64,000 bases of DNA from Massilia alkalitolerans DSM 17462 (GTDB lineage Bacteria; Pseudomonadota; Gammaproteobacteria; Burkholderiales; Burkholderiaceae_D), in the NCBI RefSeq assembly GCF_000427785.1, contig NZ_ATYR01000007.1, positions 170,471 through 234,470 of the forward strand, read 5' to 3'. Positions 56,513 to 64,000 of this stretch are shown here, in pieces (the first letter of the stretch is position 1; each line of letters opens with the position of its first letter). Both the position numbers and the translations under genes were made by a program. The notes beneath the pieces are model-generated. The model worked only from the letters and a program-made list of their open reading frames with translations. It searched no databases and had not been told where the DNA came from.

Positions 56513-59500
56513 TTACTGACGCGTATCCACCTGGATCAGCGGCTCGTCCACCGGCACCTGGACCGGCTTGCGGGCGCGGCCGATGCGTTGCGGAGGATTG
56601 GCCTGGGCGGCGGCTTCCTGGGCGGCGCGCAGCTTTTCCGGATCGGTCGATGCGAGCTGCAGGCCGGCCTGGGACAGCAGGTCGTTCATGTCGATCGGCG
56701 CGGCGCTCGGTGCAGGAGCCGGAGCCGGTGCCGGAGCCGGAGCAGCGGCGACGGGCGCCGGGGCTGCCTGCACCGGCTCGGCAGCCACCGGGGCAGCCGG
56801 AGCGACCGGCGCAGCCGGTGCTTCAGCCACAGGCGCCGGTGCCGGCTCTGCAGCCGGGGCGGCCGGGGCCTTCAGGGCGGCCATCGAAGCCGCGGTCGGG
56901 AAGACCCACGGACCACGCTCCACTGCCGCAGCCACGGCCGGAGCAGCTTCGGCAACCGGTGCCGGCGCGGCAACCGGAGCCGGTGCAGCCGCGGCGGCCA
57001 CGGCAGCAGCTTCGGCCTTCGCCTTGGCAGCCACCGATGCAGCGGTCGGGAAGGGCCACGGACCCTGCTCGGCGGCAGCCTTCGCCTTCGGCGCAGACTT
57101 GGCCTCGGCCGCGACCTTGGCGGCTTCCTCGTCGGCGACCGGCGTAAAGGCCGGTGCGCCGTCGACGCCCTCAAGCGATTCCATACCTTCGACCTGGTCA
57201 CGGTCGCGGCGGTTGCGGTTGCGGCCACCGCGGCGGCGGCGGCGGCGCGGCTCGTCGCCGCCTTCGGCGTCCAGGTCCTCGCCATTGGCGCCCGTTGCTG
57301 CCACTTTCACCGCGTGGTCCAGCACGTCGCCGTGCGGGGTGGTGGTCGACAGTTCGCTTTCGTCACTCGGGGCCGGGACGGCCTGCAGCTTCAGCTCTTC
57401 CGCCTTGGCTTCGACCGGCTGCTGGGCGGCGCGCTCGGTGCGCTCGCCACGCGGCGGACGCGGTGCACGTTCCTTGCGTTCGCCCGGCTCGCGCTCGGCG
57501 CGCGGCGCGGCCGCTACGGTGTCGAGCTGCTCACGCGGCTCGCGCGGTGCGCGTGCTTCGCGCGGCTCACGCTTCTCGCGCGGCTGGCGGGCCGGCTTGG
57601 CTTCGGCTTCCACCGGCTTGGCGCCTTCTTCAAGCTTGGCAGTCAGGTCGCGCTCGTCGCGGTCACGGCCACCCTTGGCGCCGCGGCCGTTGCGGGTGCG
57701 CTGGCCATTGCGGCCGGCGCGTTCGCCGCGCTCGGCTGCAGCCGCCGCGCTTGCCGAACCTGCCGGCTTTTCAGCCACCACCGGTGCCGGTGCCGGCGCC
57801 GGTGGGACCGGGGCGCCCATGAAGAACTGCTTGATGCGGGCGAAGAAACCCAATTCGCTCGGTGCCGGCGCGGCTGGCGCCGGAGCCGCGACCGGGGCTG
57901 CCGGGGCGGCGGCTTTGGCCGGCTTGGCCGCTTCGCTGCGGTCCACCATCGGGGCCGGCTGGGCCGGGGTGATGGTCTTGACCACGGCTTCCTGGCGCGG
58001 CTTGGCTTCTTCTTTCTGGCGCTTGGCGAAGCCCATGTCGGTCTCGGCCGATTCCGCCATGGTGTAGCTGGCGGCGGCGTCTTCCAGGCGCGGGTCGTCG
58101 TGCTTGATGCGCTCGAGCTTGTAGTGCGGGGTGTCCAGATGCTTGTTCGGGATCAGGATCACGGTGATGCGGTGGCGGTTCTCGATCTTGAGCACTTCGC
58201 CGCGCTTTTCGTTGAGCAGGAAGGCGGCGACGTCGACCGGCACCTGCACGTGGATCGCGGCCGAGTTTTCCTTCATGGCCTCTTCCTGGATGATGCGCAG
58301 GACTTGCAGGGCCGAGGATTCGGTATCGCGGATGTGGCCGGTGCCCGAGCAGCGCGGGCAGGTCACGTGCGAGCCTTCCGACAGCGACGGACGCAGGCGC
58401 TGGCGCGACAGTTCCATCAGGCCGAAGCGCGAGATCTTGCCCATCTGGACGCGTGCACGGTCATGGTGCAGGGCTTCCTTCAGGCGGGTTTCCACCTCGC
58501 GCTGGTTCTTGGCCACTTCCATGTCGATGAAGTCGATCACGATCAGGCCGCCCAGGTCACGCAGGCGCAGCTGGCGGGCCACTTCGTCGGCCGCTTCGCA
58601 GTTGGTGTTGAAGGCGGTGGTCTCGATGTCGGAGCCGCGCGTGGCGCGTGCCGAGTTGACGTCGATGGAGACCAGGGCTTCGGTGTGGTCGATGACGATC
58701 GCGCCGCCCGATGGCAGCGGCACGGTGCGCGCGTAGGCGGTCTCGATCTGGTGTTCAATCTGGAAGCGCGAGAACAGCGGCACGTCGTCACTGTAGCGCT
58801 TCACGCGGTGCGCCATGTCCGGCATCACGTGCGACATGAATTGCTGCGCCTGGTCGAAAATCTCGTCGGTGTCGATCAGGACTTCGCCGATGTCCGGCTG
58901 GAAGTAGTCGCGGATCGCGCGGATCACCAGCGAGCTTTCCTGGTAGATCAGGAAGGGACCGGCGGCCGACTTGCCGGCGCCTTCGATCGCGCGCCACAGC
59001 TGCATCAGGTAGTTCAGGTCCCACTGCAGTTCTTCGACCGTGCGGCCGATGCCGGCGGTGCGGGCGATGACCGACATGCCCTGCGGCAGGTCGAGCTTGT
59101 CCATGGTTTCGCGCAGTTCCTGGCGCTCTTCACCTTCGACACGGCGCGACACGCCGCCGCCGCGCGGGTTGTTCGGCATCAGGACCAGGTAGCGGCCAGC
59201 CAGCGAGATGAAGGAGGTGAGCGCGGCGCCCTTGTTGCCGCGTTCCTCTTTCTCGACCTGGACCATGATTTCCTGGCCTTCCTTGAGGGCTTCCTTGATC
59301 GTGCAGTTACGCACGTCGACGCCATCGCGGAAATAAGAACGGGCAACTTCTTTGAAGGGGAGGAAACCGTGGCGGTCTTCGCCGTAGGAAACGAAGCAGG
59401 CTTCGAGGGAGGGTTCGATGCGGGTGATGACACCCTTGTAGATATTGGACTTGCGTTGCTCGCGACCGGCGGTCTCGATATCGATGTCGATCAGCTTCTG

Positions 59501-59563
59501 GCCATCGACAATCGCTACGCGCAGCTCCTCTTGCTGCGTAGCATTAAACAACATGCGTTTCAT
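56513..59563 (-). CDS. rne: Ribonuclease E
   Basis: A 1016-residue endoribonuclease and degradosome scaffold. The catalytic half (about residues 1-500) has the S1 domain ([22 protein letters not shown]), DNase-like active-site aspartates in [12 protein letters not shown] and [10 protein letters not shown], and the Zn-link CPRCSGTG. The C-terminal half is disordered, rich in Ala/Pro and Arg. It includes a likely membrane-binding amphipathic segment near residue 570 ([13 protein letters not shown]), an Arg-rich RNA-binding stretch (about 610-720), and two copies of GPW-x-FPTAAS at 834-843 and 884-893. Divergent from rluC. Confidence 0.96.
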   Translation of the reverse strand: MKRMLFNATQQEELRVAIVDGQKLIDIDIETAGREQRKSNIYKGVITRIEPSLEACFVSYGEDRHGFLPFKEVARSYFRDGVDVRNCTIKEALKEGQEIMVQVEKEERGNKGAALTSFISLAGRYLVLMPNNPRGGGVSRRVEGEERQELRETMDKLDLPQGMSVIARTAGIGRTVEELQWDLNYLMQLWRAIEGAGKSAAGPFLIYQESSLVIRAIRDYFQPDIGEVLIDTDEIFDQAQQFMSHVMPDMAHRVKRYSDDVPLFSRFQIEHQIETAYARTVPLPSGGAIVIDHTEALVSIDVNSARATRGSDIETTAFNTNCEAADEVARQLRLRDLGGLIVIDFIDMEVAKNQREVETRLKEALHHDRARVQMGKISRFGLMELSRQRLRPSLSEGSHVTCPRCSGTGHIRDTESSALQVLRIIQEEAMKENSAAIHVQVPVDVAAFLLNEKRGEVLKIENRHRITVILIPNKHLDTPHYKLERIKHDDPRLEDAAASYTMAESAETDMGFAKRQKEEAKPRQEAVVKTITPAQPAPMVDRSEAAKPAKAAAPAAPVAAPAPAAPAPSELGFFARIKQFFMGAPVPPAPAPAPVVAEKPAGSASAAAAAERGERAGRNGQRTRNGRGAKGGRDRDERDLTAKLEEGAKPVEAEAKPARQPREKREPREARAPREPREQLDTVAAAPRAEREPGERKERAPRPPRGERTERAAQQPVEAKAEELKLQAVPAPSDESELSTTTPHGDVLDHAVKVAATGANGEDLDAEGGDEPRRRRRRGGRNRNRRDRDQVEGMESLEGVDGAPAFTPVADEEAAKVAAEAKSAPKAKAAAEQGPWPFPTAASVAAKAKAEAAAVAAAAAPAPVAAPAPVAEAAPAVAAAVERGPWVFPTAASMAALKAPAAPAAEPAPAPVAEAPAAPVAPAAPVAAEPVQAAPAPVAAAPAPAPAPAPAPSAAPIDMNDLLSQAGLQLASTDPEKLRAAQEAAAQANPPQRIGRARKPVQVPVDEPLIQVDTRQ

Positions 59564-60204
59564 TTTTATTAACTCCGCGACCCGAAGGCCGTGTCATGCC
59601 GCGCTGGTTAGGCGCGGCGAAAGTACAGGGAATGTACGCGGAGAAGGAATGCTGGAGGGGGGAATACCCGGGACGGGGCAGGGCGACGCAATGCATCGCT
59701 GCCGCACGGGGCGCAGTGGAGTCGAACGTCATTGTCTACGCACGCCGCAACCAGCAGCTGGTCCGCCTGCCACCACGTTGGGGTGGGCACGGCGGAGACA
59801 GCGGGGCAGTGTGCAACAACGAGCCAAACCGTAGCCAGCGAACAACCAAGACTTCGATACCGAGGCGATCAATCAGCCTTCCGTAACGCTCAGCCTTCAG
59901 GTGAGGCTGACATCGGGTCGGGCCACAACGACAAGCGTTATCGACACCATCAACCGGCGAGCCGCGAACGGTGCGGCTTGCCGGTACTTATCCATACAAA
60001 TCCAAACAGTCCATCCTGCATCCAGCCACCCAACCCGATTGCAACTGCAGGTGCAACCCTGATTCGCGCCTGAATGTGCGTACACGTTTTTTTCCACCGA
60101 ATTTGCTCATGGCGGGGCCGGTGGAGCGCGCCCCTGTGTAAAATATCGTTTTAATTCTTACACCAGCAGAGGTTTGACCGCCGCCTGTCGATTATATATT
60201 CAAA
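59564..60204. other. Divergent rne/rluC leader region
   Basis: About 640 bases with no supportable gene. On the rne side it would be a long 5' leader, as in E. coli where the rne leader mediates autoregulation. A 7-bp stem, GCCGCGC and GCGCGGC with a 7-base loop, lies at 59598-59618, about 35 bases before the rne start. Open frames in this stretch look random. Confidence 0.5.
60136..60163. promoter_or_regulatory. Dyad in the rne/rluC promoter region
   Basis: GTGTAA and TTACAC are inverted copies 16 bases apart. Inside them TAAAA and TTTTA form a second inverted pair. It includes a TAAAAT that could be a -10 box. It may be an operator; no matching regulator is known to me. Confidence 0.35.
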
Positions 60205-61227
60205 ATGAAGGACTTAGAGAGAATTTCTGGGAAGACAATGCGAACAGTGGTACAGAACGATGTTGTTCCCCCTTCATCACAGCCGACAATCCAGGCGCAG
60301 TTCGTGACAATCACCGAGGAAGAAGCCGGCCAGCGCATCGATAATTATCTGTTGCGTGTCTGCAAGGGCGTCCCGAAAAGCCACATCTACCGCATTCTCC
60401 GTTCGGGGGAAGTGCGGGTCAACAAGGGCCGCATCGACCAGCTGTACCGCCTCGTCGAAGGCGACCTGGTGCGCATTCCGCCGATCCGCATTGCCGAGAA
60501 GGCCAGCCAGCAGGCCACGCCCGGAGTCGAATTCCCGATCGTGTTCGAAGACACGCACCTGCTCGTCATCGACAAGCCGGCCGGCGTCGCCGTGCACGGC
60601 GGCTCGGGCGTGTCCTACGGCGTCATCGAGCAATTGCGCGCAGCGCGGCCGCAGGCCAAGTTCCTGGAACTGGTGCACCGCCTCGACCGCGAGACCTCGG
60701 GCCTGCTGCTCATCGCCAAAAAAAGGTCGGCCTTGACCAACCTGCACGACCAGATGCGCGACGGCGTGACCGACAAGCGCTACCTCACCGCGGTGCCTGG
60801 CGACTGGACCAACAAGCGCCAGCATGTAAAGCTCCCTTTACATAAATTCACGACGCCGGACGGCGAGCGCCGCGTGGTGGTGCAGGCCGGCGGCCAGGAA
60901 GCGCACACGGTGTTCAACCTGAAGCGCAAGTGGAAGGACTTCGCCCTGCTCGAAGCCGAACTCAAGACCGGACGCACGCACCAGATCCGCGTGCACCTGG
61001 CCTCGAGCGGGTTTCCGATCCTCGGTGACGAGAAATACGGCGATTTTGCATTGAACAAGCAGCTTCAGAAGGCAACTGCCGAGCGCGGGGCGCTCAAGCG
61101 CATGTTCCTGCACGCTTACCAGATCACCTTCACCCATCCGGACACCGGCCAGCCGCTGACCTTGCGCGCGCCGCTGCCGGCCGAGTGCGACCGATTCTTG
61201 GTAAGCTTGGGGCAACCACTTACATAA
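60205..61227 (+). CDS. rluC: 23S rRNA pseudouridine synthase RluC
   Basis: A 340-residue RluA-family synthase. It has an N-terminal S4 RNA-binding domain (GQRIDNYLLRVCKGVPKSHI, RVNKGRI) and the catalytic aspartate in HRLDRETSGLLL. GRTHQIRVHLAS is also typical. It modifies uridines in the 23S rRNA large subunit. The position divergent from rne is the classic RluC context. ATG 60205 is used; ATG 60238 has a slightly better ribosome site and would remove 11 residues. Confidence 0.95.
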   Translation: MKDLERISGKTMRTVVQNDVVPPSSQPTIQAQFVTITEEEAGQRIDNYLLRVCKGVPKSHIYRILRSGEVRVNKGRIDQLYRLVEGDLVRIPPIRIAEKASQQATPGVEFPIVFEDTHLLVIDKPAGVAVHGGSGVSYGVIEQLRAARPQAKFLELVHRLDRETSGLLLIAKKRSALTNLHDQMRDGVTDKRYLTAVPGDWTNKRQHVKLPLHKFTTPDGERRVVVQAGGQEAHTVFNLKRKWKDFALLEAELKTGRTHQIRVHLASSGFPILGDEKYGDFALNKQLQKATAERGALKRMFLHAYQITFTHPDTGQPLTLRAPLPAECDRFLVSLGQPLT

Positions 61228-61228
61228 T

Positions 61229-61335
61229 GTAGGGTGGACGGCTTCGCCGTCCGCGCGTCCAAACATGGCATGAATGACCGCTACGTTCATTCATGCCCGA
61301 GTTGAACGCGCGGACGGCAGAGCCGTCCACCCTAC
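61229..61335 (+). repeat. REP-like paired palindrome (copy 2 of 2 in window)
   Basis: The outer ends are inverted copies of GTAGGGTGGAC. Each half folds on its own: GGACGGC-TTC-GCCGTCC and GGACGGC-AGA-GCCGTCC, with about 60 bases between. It starts one base after the rluC stop and lies inside the likely rluC-HAD transcript. It shares ends and build, but not the middle, with 5506-5617. Confidence 0.75.
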
Positions 61336-61352
61336 GAAAAACAAAACATACA

Positions 61353-62012
61353 ATGCCAAGAAAGCAATTTGACCTGATCGTTTTCGACTGGGACGGCACG
61401 CTGATGGACAGCACGGCGGCGATCGTCCGCTGCATCCAGTCGGCGGCCCGCGACCTCGGGCTGCCGGTGCCGAGCGATGCCTCGGCCTCGCACGTGATCG
61501 GCCTCGGCCTGTCCGAAGCCATGCAAGCGGTGCTGCCGGACATCGACCCGGTGCTGTACCCGCGCATGGTGGAGCGCTACCGCTACCACTTCCTGACGAA
61601 GGACCACGAACTGGTGCTGTTCAAGGGAGTTCGGGAGATGTTGACCGATCTTGCGCAGCAGGGCTACTTCCTGGCAGTGGCCACGGGCAAGAGCCGCGTG
61701 GGCTTGAACCGCGCCATGAACGCGGCCGGCCTGCTGGCCATGTTCGACGCCACCCGCTGCGCCGACGAGACCTTCTCCAAGCCGCACCCGGCCATGCTGC
61801 AGGAACTGACGCGCGAACTGGGCCAGGACCTGCGCCGCACCGTGATGATCGGCGACACCACCCACGACCTGATGATGGCGAACAATGCCGGCGCCGCCGG
61901 TATCGCGGTCGAATTCGGCGCCCATCCGGTGCACCAGCTGCAGGCCTGCAAGCCGATCTTCTCGGCCCGCTCGATCCCTGAGCTGCACACCTGGCTGCTG
62001 GAAAACGCATAA
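61353..62012 (+). CDS. HAD-superfamily hydrolase (phosphoglycolate phosphatase-like)
   Basis: A 219-residue phosphatase. Motif I is FDWDGTLMDS with the nucleophilic aspartate, motif II is in AVATGKSRVGL, and motifs III and IV are in FSKPHP and MIGDTTHDLMMANNAG. It resembles Gph and other small-substrate phosphatases; the substrate is not assignable. ATG 61353 is preferred because the longer frame would start inside the repeat element. It is two bases upstream of the Rieske gene. Confidence 0.9.
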   Translation: MPRKQFDLIVFDWDGTLMDSTAAIVRCIQSAARDLGLPVPSDASASHVIGLGLSEAMQAVLPDIDPVLYPRMVERYRYHFLTKDHELVLFKGVREMLTDLAQQGYFLAVATGKSRVGLNRAMNAAGLLAMFDATRCADETFSKPHPAMLQELTRELGQDLRRTVMIGDTTHDLMMANNAGAAGIAVEFGAHPVHQLQACKPIFSARSIPELHTWLLENA

Positions 62013-62014
62013 CG

Positions 62015-62389
62015 ATGACCGACGATGGCAGCCTGTTCGTGTGCGAAGCATCCGCGCTGCTCGACGGCGGCAAGGGTGTGCGCTTCCCGGTTATTGCCTT
62101 TGGGCATCCGGCGACCGGCTTTGTGGTACGTTATGCGGGTAAACCATTTGCTTACCTGAACCGTTGTGCGCACGTACCCATCGAACTCGACTGGTCGCAG
62201 GGCGATTTTTTCGAGTCGAGCGGGCTGTACCTGATGTGCGCGACCCACGGGGCGGTGTACCAGCCGGACACCGGCAAGTGCGCCGGCGGCCCTTGCCGCG
62301 GCGGCCGGCTGCGGCCGATCGCCGTGAGCGAACGGGGTGGCGGCATCTGGTGGCAGCCCGACGAGATGGTGCAAGCGCCTACAGTGTAA
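62015..62389 (+). CDS. Rieske [2Fe-2S] domain protein
   Basis: A 124-residue single-domain ferredoxin-like protein. The cluster ligands are in NRCAHVP (Cys, His) and MCATHGAVY (Cys, His), followed by the loop CAGGPCRGGRLRP. There are no other domains, so it is probably an electron carrier or assembly factor. Its partner enzyme is unknown. It sits between the HAD phosphatase and sppA in a compact four-gene run starting at rluC. Confidence 0.9.
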   Translation: MTDDGSLFVCEASALLDGGKGVRFPVIAFGHPATGFVVRYAGKPFAYLNRCAHVPIELDWSQGDFFESSGLYLMCATHGAVYQPDTGKCAGGPCRGGRLRPIAVSERGGGIWWQPDEMVQAPTV

Positions 62390-62416
62390 GAATATCGAAA
62401 CCGGAATGTTGAGCGA

Positions 62417-63430
62417 ATGAGCGAGCAAGCGAGTCACGACCACGATCCTTCCAGCCAGGCCGACAAGCGGCTTGCCGCCGACCCCAGCATCGGCAACTGG
62501 GAACGCGCGACCCTCGAAAAACTGGTGTTTGCCACCGTGCAGGAACGCCGCGCCGCGCGCCGCTGGGGCATCTTCTTCAAGCTGAGCTTCCTGCTGGTCG
62601 CGATCCTGGCGCTGGTAACCTATTACGATTCCAGCATCGGCTTCGGCGGCGACGAAAACCTGGGCCGCCACACGGCCTTGATCGAAATCAACGGCGAGAT
62701 CGAAGCCGAAGGCAGCGGTGCGGCCGACACCGTGATTCCCTCGCTGAACAAGGCCTTCTCCGACGCCGGTTCGGCCGCGGTGGTGCTGCGCATCGACAGC
62801 CCGGGCGGCAGTCCGGTGCAGGCCGGCATCATCGTCGACGAGATCCAGCGCCTCAAGCGAGGCTACCCGGACAAGCCCCTGTACGTGGTGGTGGACGAGA
62901 TCTGCGCCTCGGGCGGCTACTACATCGCCTCGGCGGCCGACCGCATCTATGTAAACAAGGCCTCGATCGTCGGCTCGGTGGGCGTGCTGATGGACAGCTT
63001 CGGCTTCGTCGGCACCATGGAAAAGCTGGGCGTCGAGCGGCGCCTGTTCACCGCCGGCGAGAACAAGGGCTTCCTCGACCCGTTCAGCCCGCAGTCCGAC
63101 AAGCACAAGGCGCACGCCCAGGCGATGCTGAACGAAATCCACCAGCAGTTCATCTCGGTGGTGCGCGCCGGCCGCGGCAAGCGCCTGAAGGAAACCCCGG
63201 AAACCTTCTCCGGTCTGTACTGGACCGGGGAACGCGCAGTGGCGATGGGTCTGGCCGATGGCTACGGCACCGTCGACACCGTGGCGCGCGACATCGTCAA
63301 GGCCGAGGACATCGTCGACTACACCGCCCACGAGGGCTTGCCGGAGCGTGTGCTGAAGAAATTCGGCGCGGCGGTGGGCAATGGTGCCGTGAAGGCCGCC
63401 TACAAGGGAGCTGTTCCGCAGCTTCGTTGA
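62417..63430 (+). CDS. sppA: Signal peptide peptidase SppA, S49 family, short form
   Basis: A 337-residue membrane-anchored serine protease with one N-terminal transmembrane segment (FKLSFLLVAILALVTYYDSS). The catalytic serine is in CASGGYYIASAADRI and the lysine in NKASIVGSVGV, the short-form Ser/Lys dyad. It degrades leftover signal peptides and membrane proteins. Last gene of the rluC-HAD-Rieske-sppA run. Confidence 0.94.
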   Translation: MSEQASHDHDPSSQADKRLAADPSIGNWERATLEKLVFATVQERRAARRWGIFFKLSFLLVAILALVTYYDSSIGFGGDENLGRHTALIEINGEIEAEGSGAADTVIPSLNKAFSDAGSAAVVLRIDSPGGSPVQAGIIVDEIQRLKRGYPDKPLYVVVDEICASGGYYIASAADRIYVNKASIVGSVGVLMDSFGFVGTMEKLGVERRLFTAGENKGFLDPFSPQSDKHKAHAQAMLNEIHQQFISVVRAGRGKRLKETPETFSGLYWTGERAVAMGLADGYGTVDTVARDIVKAEDIVDYTAHEGLPERVLKKFGAAVGNGAVKAAYKGAVPQLR

Positions 63431-63438
63431 TATTTTGC

Positions 63439-63466
63439 TTGCATCCTGCGGAACATGTTCTATATT
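63439..63466 (+). promoter_or_regulatory. Predicted promoter of a small RNA gene
   Basis: TTGCAT (63439-63444) and TATATT (63461-63466) are 16 bases apart and start only eight bases after the sppA stop. No open frame with a ribosome site follows, but a terminator does after about 100 bases. Confidence 0.55.
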
Positions 63467-63472
63467 GAGGTG

Positions 63473-63588
63473 GTGCGACTCGAGAGCCGCAACCCAACTG
63501 CACACCAGGTGCAGCTTCGAGAGAATTCAATTCCTCACAGTAGTGATCCTTCTCAGGAAGTGGAAACGACGGCCTCGGCCGTCGTTTT
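63473..63588 (+). ncRNA. Candidate intergenic small RNA (about 116 nt)
   Basis: The segment runs from a predicted promoter to a strong intrinsic terminator, with no coding frame. Internal stems are visible: CTGCAC-accag-GTGCAG, enclosed by CTCGA/TCGAG, then TCAC-AGTA-GTGA inside a TTCCT/AGGAA stem. I do not recognise the family. The start is estimated from the -10 position. It could also be the 3' UTR of sppA. Confidence 0.5.
63564..63588 (+). terminator. Intrinsic terminator of the candidate small RNA / sppA
   Basis: AAACGACGGC pairs with GCCGTCGTTT around a 4-base loop and ends in TTTT. A group II intron begins five bases later. Confidence 0.88.
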
Positions 63589-63592
63589 CATT

Positions 63593-64000
63593 GTGCGCCC
63601 AGCATGGGCGCACTCTTGCGGGTGCAAGTCCCGCCGTAAGCTGACCACAGCGAGCGAAGTGAAGCGCAACTGCGTAAGGGCGACCGAGCGTGGGGAGGAA
63701 GCGTGGAGCGAAACTGCGAGCCGATGGACAAGAACCGGATACAAGGCGCTACCGAGCAGGGCGAGCGGGCAATGATCCGCGAAGCTCTCGTGGTCAAGGA
63801 GAAGTGGCGTAAATCCGGCGGTTGTGCAGGGAAGGAGTGCGTTCTTACCTTGGGGAGATCTCGCCTCATGCCTGAAAGGGCGACGTGGCGACACGGAGCG
63901 AGAAGTCAGCAGAGGCCATAGTAGCTGAGTTTTTTTTTCAGCGAAGGGCCGAACGAGTAGGAGTGTCGAACAACTTGTCGATGAATCGTGTACGGCATCA
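63593..64000 (+). mobile_element. Group II intron, 5' part (continues past window)
   Basis: The segment opens with GTGCGCCC, paired as GTGCGCCCA-GCA-TGGGCGCAC, a typical bacterial group II intron 5' end. Further along are GTGCAAGTCCCGCC, CTGAAAGGGCGACGTGGCGA and GCAGAGGCCATAGTAG, wording seen just ahead of intron-encoded reverse transcriptases, then a GCTGA/TCAGC stem with a T-rich loop that could open domain IV. The reverse transcriptase frame itself lies beyond the right edge. Its position just behind an intrinsic terminator fits class C (IIC) introns. Short open frames inside are not genes. Confidence 0.78.

Noticed and set aside
56477..59572. 1031-codon open frame on the plus strand
   Set aside because: Antisense of rne. 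Its apparent low-complexity protein mirrors the repetitive RNase E tail.
61293..61352. Longer N terminus for the HAD phosphatase
   Set aside because: The extra 20 codons lie in the REP-like repeat; the conserved FDWDGT motif fits a start at 61353.
63703..63921. 72-codon frame inside the group II intron
   Set aside because: It reads through the conserved RNA core of the intron, not a protein.

Overview
This 64 kb window is ordinary chromosome from a high-GC betaproteobacterium, most likely family Oxalobacteraceae (Massilia/Telluria/Duganella type). The evidence is protein-level resemblance and gene order read by eye: a PHA phasin, the ribF-ileS-lspA-coaBC-dut block, divergent rne and rluC, the aat-bpt-pyrD N-degron cluster and a cysTWA operon ending in a CysB-type regulator. 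No prophage, CRISPR array, insertion sequence or plasmid function is visible. The only mobile element recognised is the 5' part of a group II intron running off the right edge.

Layout. 1-5.5 kb: the end of an MscS-type channel, an acyl desaturase, a secreted unknown, ribosomal proteins L33 and L28, RadC, an FKBP-type prolyl isomerase and IspH. 5.5-9.4 kb: a REP-like element, then a branched-chain amino acid ABC transporter (livHMGF) without its binding protein. 9.5-14.8 kb: phasin, a DMT transporter, nitroreductase, a PBP7-type endopeptidase, an IclR regulator and DgkA. 14.8-20.3 kb: a sulfur/oxidative-stress block of 1-Cys peroxiredoxin, a TauE/SafE exporter and cysTWA-cysB. The three promoters of this block share one operator geometry (GCAAA-N14-TTTGC overlapping the -35). 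20.3-24.6 kb: aldo/keto reductase, pyrD, bpt, aat and a Nudix hydrolase, all on the minus strand.

24.7-31.9 kb: initiator tRNA with a textbook promoter and terminator, a lone Tdi1-type immunity-domain gene, an AlkA-like glycosylase, a second DMT transporter, XdhC, a degenerate M48-like lipoprotein, dut, coaBC and lspA. 31.9-40 kb: ileS, ribF, then a TonB system (tonB-exbB-exbD-exbD-TPR protein). 40-41 kb is a kilobase with no supportable gene. 41-46 kb: the PrkA / YeaH / SpoVR stress module, with a large nested palindrome between prkA and yeaH. 46.5-52 kb: adenine deaminase, a giant FtsX-type permease, truncated haemoglobin and RmuC. 52-56.3 kb: a molybdenum-cofactor operon chrA-moaA-[mobA::moeA], in which MobA and MoeA are one polypeptide. 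56.5-63.4 kb: RNase E, RluC, a HAD phosphatase, a Rieske protein and SppA. 63.4-64 kb: a likely small-RNA gene whose terminator is immediately followed by the group II intron.

Most promising for follow-up: the shared sulfur operator, the small RNA with an intron at its terminator, the M48 paralogue with an HTMAH in place of HExxH, the MobA-MoeA fusion, the repeated GPW-x-FPTAAS motif in the RNase E scaffold, and the nested palindrome in the prkA operon. Nothing here amounts to a clearly new multi-gene system. Start codons were re-chosen by eye where the longest open frame ran upstream of the family's usual start.
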